Assembly (NCBI RefSeq): GCF_000715075.1
Contig: NC_134095.1
Location: 55,176,419-55,240,418, forward strand
Direction: 5' to 3'
Length of the DNA stretch: 64,000 nt
Source: Nicotiana tabacum
Taxonomy: Eukaryota; Streptophyta; Magnoliopsida; Solanales; Solanaceae
Below the pieces are notes generated by a model that was not told the DNA's origin, did no database searches, and saw nothing but the letters and a program-made list of their open reading frames with translations. Positions 1-8,079 of this stretch are shown here, in pieces; positions within the stretch are counted from its first letter, which is position 1, and each line of letters begins with the position of its first letter. Both the position numbers and the translations under genes were made by a program.

Positions 1-329
1 TTGGGAGCCTTTCAGTATCACATATATGCATCTCAGGCCATAACTGATATAACACATGACTCCTTAATCCATCCTTTGATAGTGGAATTCCCCATAATGC
101 ATCCCTCTGGAACCTAAACTGGACCAACAGGTGTTGACTGAGCTGGAACTTCTGCTTCTAAATCCACCTGAGGCTCTACAATATGCACTGATGTTCGAGC
201 TCTAGACTGGGCTCTGCCTCTGCCCCTTGTCGTAGATGTCACTAGGGCTCCATCTTTTGTCCGGCTGTAGAAACAGTGTGTGTTGTCGATATTTGTGAGA
301 GAATAAGAATAGAGGAGTTCAATCATCAA
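1..329 (-). pseudogene. E2 gag, N-terminal remnant (5' end of gag only)
   Basis: The minus strand from about 329 to 114 is open and ends in an Arg/Gly-rich run (RGRGRAQSRAR) followed by VEPQVD and STPVGPV. The gag start of element A has the same layout (RGRGRGRGRGR, VEPHVD, AAPVGPP), which identifies this as the N-terminal tail of a gypsy Gag. The expected initiator region is out of frame with this run, so the reading frame is already broken. A TAG follows the VGPV motif, exactly where element A also has a TAG. Beyond it the frame still resembles A for a few residues (VPEG) and then diverges. The rest of gag lies beyond the left edge of the window. Confidence 0.65.
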
Positions 330-1386
330 CGATAGAATAAATTCGCATGACAGAGAAGAATAGAAGTGAAATTGTTCTTAAACTCCATAGTGTGACGACC
401 CAAAGGGTCATCACCGTAATTCTTCCTTGTTCTGTGCTTTCGAGGCCTTGAAAACCTTGCTTTTAGTTGCCTCGATTTGCGTGCGCAGGTCGGGCGCCTA
501 GCCGGAAAGTTTTTATGTTAGAATATGTGAATTTCGTGAAAATTTTGATGAATTTTGATATTAATATGCATAATATTGACTTCGGTCAATATTTTGGGGA
601 AACGGACCCGGACCTGTGATTCGACGATTCTGGAGGGTTTGTAGAAAAATATGGGACTTGGGCGTGTGCCCGGAAGTAAATTCGGAGGTCCCAAGCCCGA
701 GAAATGAATTTTTGTGTGAAATTGTTTTCTGAAATTAATTAAGGAAAATAAAGAAGAAAATTGATCGGAAAACTATGGTATCGGGCTCGTATTTTGGTTT
801 CGACGCCCGGTACAAGTCTTAAATATGTTTTAAGCACTATCTGTAAAGTTTGACTAAAAACGGACGTCATATGACGTGTTTCGGACTTAAAACGGGGAAT
901 TTAAGTTTTATGAAATTTGAGAAAAACTCATGTGTTTGAGGCTTGATTCTATGTATATGATGTTATCATGGTGATTTGATCACACGAGTAAGTCCGTAAG
1001 ATGTTTTAAGGTTGGGTGCATGTTTGGTTTGGAGCCCCGAGGGGTCGGGTGAGTTTCGAGTGGGGCCCAGGAGGTCTTAACTTAAAAAAAATGCAGGTTC
1101 AGGTGTTGCAGGTCCGACGCGGCCGCAGCCATTTCCGTGCGGTCCGCGCTGGCAGCCACGCGGCCGCGACACTTTTCGATGTGGTCCGCGTGGTGGGGTT
1201 CAGAGGGAGGTGACCAGGCCGACCAGCGCGGCCGCGCACCAAATCAGTGCGGTCCGCGCTGGGTGGGTTCAGAGAGAGCCCACTTCTTCCCTCCCTCGGC
1301 GCGGCCGCAGTACATTTTCGCGCGGTTCGCGATGGCAGCCACGCGTCCGCGGTGCATTTCTGCGCGGTCCGCGCCAGCCCCCATCA

Positions 1387-1396
1387 TATATATAAA
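1387..1396 (+). promoter_or_regulatory. Candidate TATA box of element A 5' LTR
   Basis: TATATATAAA lies directly downstream of the CpG-rich motif cluster. The same arrangement recurs at 9067-9078 in the 3' LTR. It is the expected position for the element's own Pol II promoter; no transcript evidence is available. Confidence 0.6.
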
Positions 1397-2356
1397 TTCG
1401 GGATTTTCAGTCATTTTTTCCACTTTTCAAAAACCCAAAACCTAAGAGGCGATTTTCCAAACAACTTTTCTTCTTCAAAACGATTGGTAAGTGATTTCTA
1501 ACTCATTTTCTTCACTTCTTAACATCTTTTAACATGATTTCAACTTCAAAACAAAGATTTTCATGGGGGAAATTGGGTGTTTTGGGTAGAACCTAGGTTT
1601 TCTACAAATTGAAGAGTTGGACCTCAATTTGGGGTCCGATTTCAAAACAAAGCATATATTTGGATTCGTGGGAGAATGGGTAACCGGGTTTTGGTCCGAA
1701 CCTCGAGTTTCGACCACGTGGGTCCGGGGGTGTTTTTGACCTTTTTGGGAAAAACATTGTAAAAATTATTTTCATGCATTGGGATTGATCCATTTAGTAA
1801 TTATTAATGTGATTGAGTAACTTATGACTAGATTCAAGCAGATTGGTGGTTGAATCAAGATGTAAAGCTATACTAGAAGCGTGAGTTGAGTTTGGAGCAT
1901 TCGAGGTAAGTGTTTGTTCTAACTTTGGCTCGAGGGAATAGGATTAGGATGATATTTGCTACTTGCTAATGTGTAGTACGATGTATAAGCATGGTTACGG
2001 TTATCTATGCACCGAAGTCTAGCATGACCGTGAGTCTTGATTGCTTTTAATTCGAATAATGTGACACAAGCTCCTTGTTTATTTGATGAGTTTCATATGA
2101 TGTGAATGGTCAAGGTAGAATTGTGATTGGTGTACTCTTGGAGCGTTAGCTCGAACATGAATGTGTTAGTTGAGGATGAAGTGATTTAAAAAGAGAATGC
2201 GTTGTGAGTTACTCCCTTGCCGGGATGTGTAGACTGATATATATACTCTCCCTTGTCATGATATTTTGGGTTGTTAGCTGTACCCTTACCGGGTTAAAGG
2301 TATTGAGATGTTATTCTCCCTTGAAGGGGTCTACTATATGAAGTTAGATATTATGA

Positions 2357-2840
2357 ACTATATTATGGGACCGTGTAGCACGCCGTTCACTTATATATGA
2401 TATTATGGGATTGTGTGGCACGCCGTCCACTTGGTTATTGGCCTCCATTGCCGGTGACATATTGTGCACTATGATAATATATGATATTATGGGATCGTGT
2501 GGCACGCCGTCCACTTATATATGATATTATGGGATCGTATGGCACGCCGTCCACTTATATATGATATTATGGGATCGTGTGGCACGCCGTCCACTTATAT
2601 ATGATATTATGGGATCGTGTGGCACGCTGTCCACTTATATATGATATTATGGGATAGTGTGGCACGCCGTCCACTTATATATGATATTGTGGGATCGTGT
2701 TGCATGCCGTCCACTTATATATGATATTATGGGATCGTGTGGCACGCCGTCCACTTATATATGATATTGTGGGATCGTGTTGCATGCCGTCCACTTATAT
2801 ATGATATTATGGGATCGTGTGGCATGTCGTCCACTATATA
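2357..2840 (+). repeat. 40-bp minisatellite in element A 5' LTR, about 11 units
   Basis: The unit contains GGGATCGTGTGGCACGCCGT and ends CCACTTATAT. Two diverged units at about 2357-2436 are followed by a 44-bp interruption; nine units then run from 2481 to 2840 in strict 40-bp register. A pure TA run (about 2836-2859) follows. The 3' LTR has about six units (10038-10276), so the array changed size after or during insertion. Confidence 0.9.
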
Positions 2841-3523
2841 TATATATATATATATATATTATGGAAACCGAAGTTTCTTCTGTTTATTTCCGATATTTCA
2901 TTTTTATCTGTTACTCCCCGATAGTATGTCTCCTCCCAGCTTTGCTTTGTATTATCTTGTTATTGTTTTCTTGCACTTATTATATATATCTGTACATGTT
3001 AATTGTGGTAGGTCCTGTCTAGCCTCGTCACTACTTCTTCGGGGTTAGGCCAGGCACTTACCAGCACATGGGGTCGGTTGTGCTGATGCTGCATTCTGTG
3101 CATTTTTGTGCACAGATCAGGGAGCAGCTTTCAGACCGCAGCAGTAGGACTTTTGGGAGCTATCTTCAGTCTAGGGACTCTCGAGGTAGCCTAGCTGGTG
3201 TTCGCAGACCGACGTCTCTTTCCATGTTTCTTGTTTGTTCATCTTGTACCAGACAAACATAATGTATTTCCTTTCGGACATTGTTTGTAGTATTCTGTAG
3301 TAGTCCGTGAGCTAGTGACACCAGACCTTGGGTAGTGATGTGTATTAAACTTCCGCACTTTTGGTTTTCAGTTGTTTTAAAATTAAAGTCTTCCGCTTAG
3401 ATTTTGTCTCGCTTATAATATTGTTGAAAGAAAGCAGGAAAGTTGTTTTAAACATTTGGCTTGCCTAGCTCAGATAGTAGGCGCCATCACGACACCCGAA
3501 GGTGGGAAATCCGGGTCGTGACA

Positions 3524-3718
3524 AGTTGGTATCAGAGCACTAGGTTACTTAGGTCTCACAACCCACGGACAGCTCGGTAGAGTCTGAGGGATCGGTACAG
3601 AGACGTATGTATTTATCCCGCAGAGGCTACTTAGTTAGGAAAACTTCACCTTGTTTATTCTTGTCGTGAGATTTTGTTTCTCAAGTACTGATTGTCTTTC
3701 CACTCTGTTCTTTCGCAG
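3524..3718 (+). other. Element A primer-binding site (3527-3538) and leader
   Basis: TGGTATCAGAGC at 3527-3538, three bases after the LTR, matches the 3' end of plant initiator tRNA-Met, the usual primer of gypsy chromoviruses. The leader contains a stretch resembling GAGTCT..GATCGGTA..GAGACGT..GTATTTATCC, which recurs downstream of the PBS of E2, B, C and D. It may hold the packaging signal; that is inference. Confidence 0.85.
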
Positions 3719-5160
3719 ATGGCGAGGACACGTACTTCCTCTTCTATTGCACAGCAGCTCGAGCCCCCAGTAGCAGCTCCTATCAGGGGCAGGGGCAGAG
3801 GCCGAGGCCGGGGCAGAGTTCAGCCCCAAGCGGTAGTCCCAGAGGTGGAGCCTCATGTTGACTACGACGAAGGGGTTCCAGCTCCAGCAGCTCCGGTGGG
3901 CCCACCTTAGGTCCCAGAGGGTTTCATAGCCACTCCAGTGCTTCAGGATGCTTTGGTCCGACTGGTAGGATTTATGGACGGCATTTCTAAAGCGGGTTTG
4001 CTTCCCGTAGCTCCAGCCACATATCAGGTTGCGGGAGGAGTTCAGACTCCCGATACTCGTACTCTAGAGCCGGTAGCTCCTCAAGCTCAGGTTCCAGCAG
4101 TTCAGCCAGTTGTGGCAACCCAGCCAGGTATTGCGGCTCAGTCTAGCGATGGTGCGGCTATGTCCGCGGATGCTTGGTGGAGGCTTGATCGTTTCACCAA
4201 GCTCTTCACAACCACATATAGTGGCACCCCCTCAGAGGATGCTCAGGATTTTATATTCAGCTGTTATGAGGTTCTACGGACTATGGGCATTGTAGAGACC
4301 AATGGGGTCGGCTTCGCCACTTTTCACCTGGCAGGATCCGCCAACACTTGGTGGAGGGATTTCTGCTCAGCCATGCCAACAGGGTCGCCATCATTGACCT
4401 GGGATCTGTTTTCAGAGTTATTTCTGGGGAAGTTTCTTCCAGTTACTCAGCGAGATGCTCTTCGCAGGCAGTTTGAGCATCTTCAGCAGGGTCCTATGAA
4501 GGTTACCCAGTATGAGACCCGGTTTATTGATCTCACTCGTCATGCTATTGTGATATTTCCCACTGAGAGAGAGAGGGTGTGGAGGTTTGTCGATGGGTTG
4601 GTTCAGCCGATCCGTGTTCAGATGGCCATAAGTGCCGGGAGTGAGATTACATTTCTGGAGGCGACAAATGGTGCCCATCGGATAGAGCTGGCACTTTATC
4701 AGGGAGGAGGTCATGGGTCTAATAAGAGGCCCCGTCATTGGGGTAGATTAAGTGGTACCTCATCTTGAGGTAGGGATTCTTATGGTAGAGGCCATCCTTC
4801 GAGACCCTTTTAGTAAGCTCTCCAGGCTTCTCATGGTACACCAGGTGGTCGTGGTTCTCAACTGCAGTATTCTGACCAGCAGCTCTACAGTTCCCCATCA
4901 GCACCTATCAGTGCACCACCACTTCGTTATTCTCAGCAGCCGAGGGCTTGTTATACTTGCGGCAATATGAGTCACATTGCCAGATATTGCCCTCAAGCTT
5001 CCATCAGCTCGCACCAGCAGGGTCCTCGCCCGATGATTCAGGCACCAGTTGCCCCACAGCCTGCCCAGCCAGCTAGAGGCGGGGGTAGAGGACATAGAGG
5101 TGGAGTTAGAGGCCTTAGAGGCGGAGCTCAGACCGCTATAGGTAGGGGTCAGCCAAAAGC
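3719..5160 (+). pseudogene. gag: Element A gag (capsid/nucleocapsid), broken by stop codons
   Basis: ATG at 3719 opens MARTRTSS, then an Arg/Gly-rich tract, a linker and a typical retrotransposon Gag core: FTKLFTTTYSG around 4195, FHLAGSANTWW around 4330 and RFVDGLVQPIR around 4590. A CCHC zinc knuckle, [14 protein letters not shown], lies at 4949-4990; its usual GH is SH. All parts share one frame with later pol. The frame is interrupted by TAG at 3908, TGA at 4766 and TAG-TAA at 4811-4816. The TAG codons stand where CAG (Gln) is expected and TGA where CGA (Arg) is expected, the pattern left by deamination of methylated cytosine. Gag would form the virus-like particle. The tail after the knuckle is Gly/Arg-rich and runs straight into RT. 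Confidence 0.9.
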
Positions 5161-6101
5161 AAATCGTCCTAGGGATATTGATTTTTGTATTGATCTGGCT
5201 CTGGGCACTCAACCCATTTCCATTCCTCCGTATCGTATGGCGCTACCAGAATTGAAAGAGTTAAAGGATCAACTTAAGGATTTACTTGAGAAGGGTTTTA
5301 TTAGACCTAGTGTTTCGCCTTGGGGCGCACCGGTGCTATTTGTGAAGAAAAAGGATGGTTCGATGAGGATGTGCAATGATTACCGGCAATTGAACAAGGT
5401 GACGATTAAGAACAAGTACCCACTGCCGAGGATCAACGATTTATTCGACCAGTTTTAGGGTGCGAGGGTGTTTTCAAAGATAGATTTGAGATCTGGCTAC
5501 CACCAGCTGAGGATTAGGGCGTCTGATGTCCCTAAGATAGCATTTCGCACTCGGTATGGGCACTATGAGTTTTTGGTCATGTCATTCGGATTGACTAATG
5601 CCCCAGCAACGTTCATGGAGTTGATGAAACGAGTGTTCAGACCTTATTTGGACTTGTTCGTGATAGTCTTCATTGACGATATTCTTATATACTCCCGCAG
5701 TCAGGAGGAGCATGAGCAACACCTCAGAGCGGTTCTTCAGACCCTGAAGGATAGTCAGTTGTATGCTAAGTTCTCGAAGTACGAGTTTTGGTTGAGTTCG
5801 GTCGCATTCCTGGGTCATGTCGTATCAGCAGCAGGTATTCAGGTAGACCCGAAGAAGATAGAGGCAGTCAAGAACTGGCCTCGACCAGCTTCAGCTACGG
5901 AGATTCGGAGTTTCCTGGGGTTAGCAGGTTACTACCGTCGGTTCGTGGAGGGGTTTTCATCCATTGCAGCCCCTATGACCAGATTGACCCAGAAAGGTGC
6001 CCAGTTCAGATGGTCAGACGAGTGTGAGGCGAGCTTTCAGAGGCTCAAGGCAGCTCTGACGACGGCACCGGTGTTGGTTTTGCCCACAGGTTCAGGGCCC
6101 T
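5161..6101 (+). pseudogene. pol: Element A reverse transcriptase, broken; protease domain absent upstream
   Basis: From about 5161 the frame reads [79 protein letters not shown] and the active-site box FIDD at 5669-5680, then FLGHVVS and [16 protein letters not shown]. This is a gypsy RT from N-terminus to connection domain. In relatives, an aspartic protease of about 200-250 residues with a DSG-type motif precedes RDIDF. Here the Gly/Arg-rich Gag tail (ending near 5160) joins RDIDF directly, so the protease has been lost in frame. TAG at 5456 replaces the Gln of FDQLQGARV-type sequence, and a one-base frameshift falls at about 6093-6102. Confidence 0.93.
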
Positions 6102-6743
6102 AATACAGTCTATTATGATGCATCTCGTATTGGACTTGGTGCAGTGTTGATGCAGGATGGCAAGGTCATTGCCTATGCCTCGAGGCAGTTGAAGGTTCAT
6201 GATAAGAACTATCCAGTGCATGATATGGAGTTGGCATCCATTGTTCACGCATTGAAGATTTGGAGGCACTATCTGTATGGTGTGGCGTGTGAGGTGTTCA
6301 CGGATCATAAGAGTCTTCAGTATTTGTTCAAGCAAAAGGAGTTGAATTTGAGGCAGAGGAGGTGGTTGGAACTGTTGAAAGATTATGACATCACTATCTT
6401 ATATCAACCGGGAAAGGCCAATGTGGTGGCCGATACCTTGAGTAGGAAGTCAGCCAGTATGGGCAGTCTTGCTTATATTCCGGTCGGTGAGAGACCGCTT
6501 GCTTTGGACGTTCAGGCTTTGGCCAATCAGTTTGTAAGGTTGGACATTTTTGAGCCTAGTCGAGTATTAGCTTGCACGGTGGCTCGTTCTTCGTTATTGG
6601 AGCGTATTCGTGATCGGCAATTCGATGATCCCCATTTATGTGTCTTGAGAGACACGGTGCAGCATGGAGGTGCCAAGAAAGTAACCTTAGATGATGATGG
6701 TGTATTGAGATTGCAGGGGCGAGTTTGTGTGCCCAATGTCGAT
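6102..6743 (+). pseudogene. pol: Element A RNase H and RNase H-integrase linker
   Basis: After the frameshift the third frame reads [18 protein letters not shown]. The catalytic acids are in place: Asp at 6117, Glu at 6228 in [11 protein letters not shown] and Asp at 6303 in [41 protein letters not shown] closes the domain near 6450. The rest is the usual linker to integrase. This domain is unbroken by itself but cannot be reached from Gag without passing the upstream stops and the frameshift. It removes the RNA strand during reverse transcription. Confidence 0.92.
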
Positions 6744-7850
6744 GGGATTCGAGAGTTGATCTTAGCGGAGGCCCACAGTTCTCGGTATTCTATTCACCCG
6801 GGGGCCGCGAAGATGTATCAGGATTTGAGGCAGAACTATTGGTGGCGTAGAATGAAGAAAGACATTGTTGCATATGTGGCTCGTTGTTTGAACTGTTAGC
6901 AAGTTAAGTACGAGCATCAGAGGCCCGGTGGTTTATTTCAGAGGATTGAGCTTCCCGAGTGGAAGTGGGAGAGGATTACTGTGGATTTTTTTACTGGACT
7001 TCCGATGACTCGAAAGAAGTTTGATGCGGTTTGGGTTATTGTTGATAGGCTGACTAAGTCAGTGCATTTTGTTCCTATTGCAGCCACCTATTCGTCTGAA
7101 AGGTTAGCCGAGATTTATATCAGGGAGATTGTTCGCCTTCATCGGGTACCGCTATCTATCATTTCGGATCGAGGTAGGCAGTTTACCTCGCATTTATGGA
7201 AAGCAGTTCAGCAATATTTAGGCACCCAGGTTGAGTTGAGTACAGCGTTTCATCCCCAGACGGACGGTCTGTCCGAGAGAACTATTCAGATTCTTGAAGA
7301 TATAATCCGAGCCTGTGTTATTGATTTTGGAGGCTCGTGGGACCAGTTTTTGCCTTTAGCAGAGTTCGCCTACAACAACAGCTACCAGTCCAGCATCCAG
7401 ATGGCTCCGTATGAGGCGTTGTATGGTAGGCGATGTCGATCTCCAGTTGGATGGTTTGAGCCGGGAGAGGCTCAATTATTGGGTACTGATTTGGTTCAGG
7501 AGGCCTTGGACAAGGTCAAGATTATTCAGGATAGACTTCGTACAACTTTGTCCAGACAAAAGAGTTATGCAGACCGCAAGGTCAGAGATGTTGCTTTCAT
7601 GGTTGGGGAGAGGGTATTGCTCCATGTATCGCCTATGAAGGGCGTGATGAGATTTGGGAAGAAGGGCAAGCTCAGCCCTAGGTTCATCGGTCCATTTGAG
7701 ATTCTTGATTGTGTGGGAGAGGTGGCTTATAGACTTGCCTTGCCACCTAGCTTGTCAGCTGTGCATCCCATGTTTCATGTATCTATGCTCCGGAAGTATC
7801 GCGAAGATCCATTGCAAGTGTTAGATTTCAGCACTGTCCAATTGGACAAA
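6744..7850 (+). pseudogene. pol: Element A integrase, one stop between zinc finger and core
   Basis: The N-terminal HHCC zinc finger has His at 6774 ([19 protein letters not shown]) and the C-x2-C as CLNC just before 6897. A TAG at 6897-6899 replaces the Gln of the CLNCQQVKY-type motif. The catalytic core follows: Asp at 6984 (VDFFTGLP), Asp at 7167 (SDRG) and Glu at 7275 (SERTIQ). The last two are separated by 35 residues, a perfect D-D35-E spacing. The GKKGKLSPRFIGPFEIL block near 7660 is the GPY/F-type C-terminal domain of gypsy integrases. Apart from the single stop the domain is well preserved. Confidence 0.93.
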
Positions 7851-8069
7851 GATCTGTCATATGAAGAGGAGCCGGTGGCTATTCTAGACCGGCAGGTTCG
7901 ACAGTTGAGGTCGAAGAGTTTTCCTTCGGTGCGTGTTTAGTGGAGAGGTCAGCCTCCTGAGGCATCGACCTGGGAGTCCGAGTCCGATATGCGGAGCCGT
8001 TATCCTCATTTATTTCCCGACTCAGGTACGTCTTTCTTTTGTCAGTTCGAGGATGAACGGTTGTTTTAG
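7851..8069 (+). pseudogene. pol: Element A chromodomain-like C-terminus
   Basis: The frame continues through YEEEPVAILDRQVRQLRSKSFPSVRV, a TAG at 7938, then WRGQPPEASTWESESDMRSRYPHLF and ends with the normal stop at 8067-8069. The V-x-W-x-G-x3-E-A-TW-E pattern is that of chromovirus chromodomains, which steer integration to particular chromatin. The stop sits in the middle of the domain. The terminal FEDERLF motif also survives as a relic just upstream of the polypurine tract in B, C and D, linking those elements to this group. Confidence 0.8.
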
Positions 8070-8079
8070 AGGTGGAGAA
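8070..8079 (+). other. Element A polypurine tract
   Basis: AGGTGGAGAA lies directly between the pol stop codon and the 3' LTR. It is the expected plus-strand primer, with one internal T. Confidence 0.75.

Larger units (their letters stand above)
391..3523 (+). repeat. Element A 5' LTR (3,133 bp)
   Basis: It starts TGTGACGACCC and ends GGGTCGTGACA, immediately before the primer-binding site. It contains a CpG-rich block (about 1105-1375) with repeated GCGGCCGC and GCGGTCCGC motifs, then a TATA box at 1387-1396, and a 40-bp minisatellite at about 2357-2840 followed by a TA run. It is 268 bp longer than its partner, mostly because it has more minisatellite units plus a short interruption between them. 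Short open frames in the CpG-rich block and the minisatellite are by-products of the repeats and are not genes. Confidence 0.93.

Noticed and set aside
1016..1501. Overlapping open frames of 60-102 codons in a GC-rich block
   Set aside because: They are by-products of CpG-rich promoter motifs in the element A LTR, recur in the 3' LTR, and resemble no protein.
2357..2840. Regular 40-bp repeats that could suggest a CRISPR array
   Set aside because: Units are contiguous with no unique spacers, and the array lies inside a plant LTR and is shared with the partner LTR.
2737..3262. Open frames with repeated MWHAVHLYMI- and GSC-type residues
   Set aside because: They translate the 40-bp minisatellite and the following LTR part; not genes.
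3527..3540. TGGTATCAGAGC stretches as parts of a tRNA gene
   Set aside because: No tRNA fold surrounds them; they are primer-binding sites directly after LTR ends.
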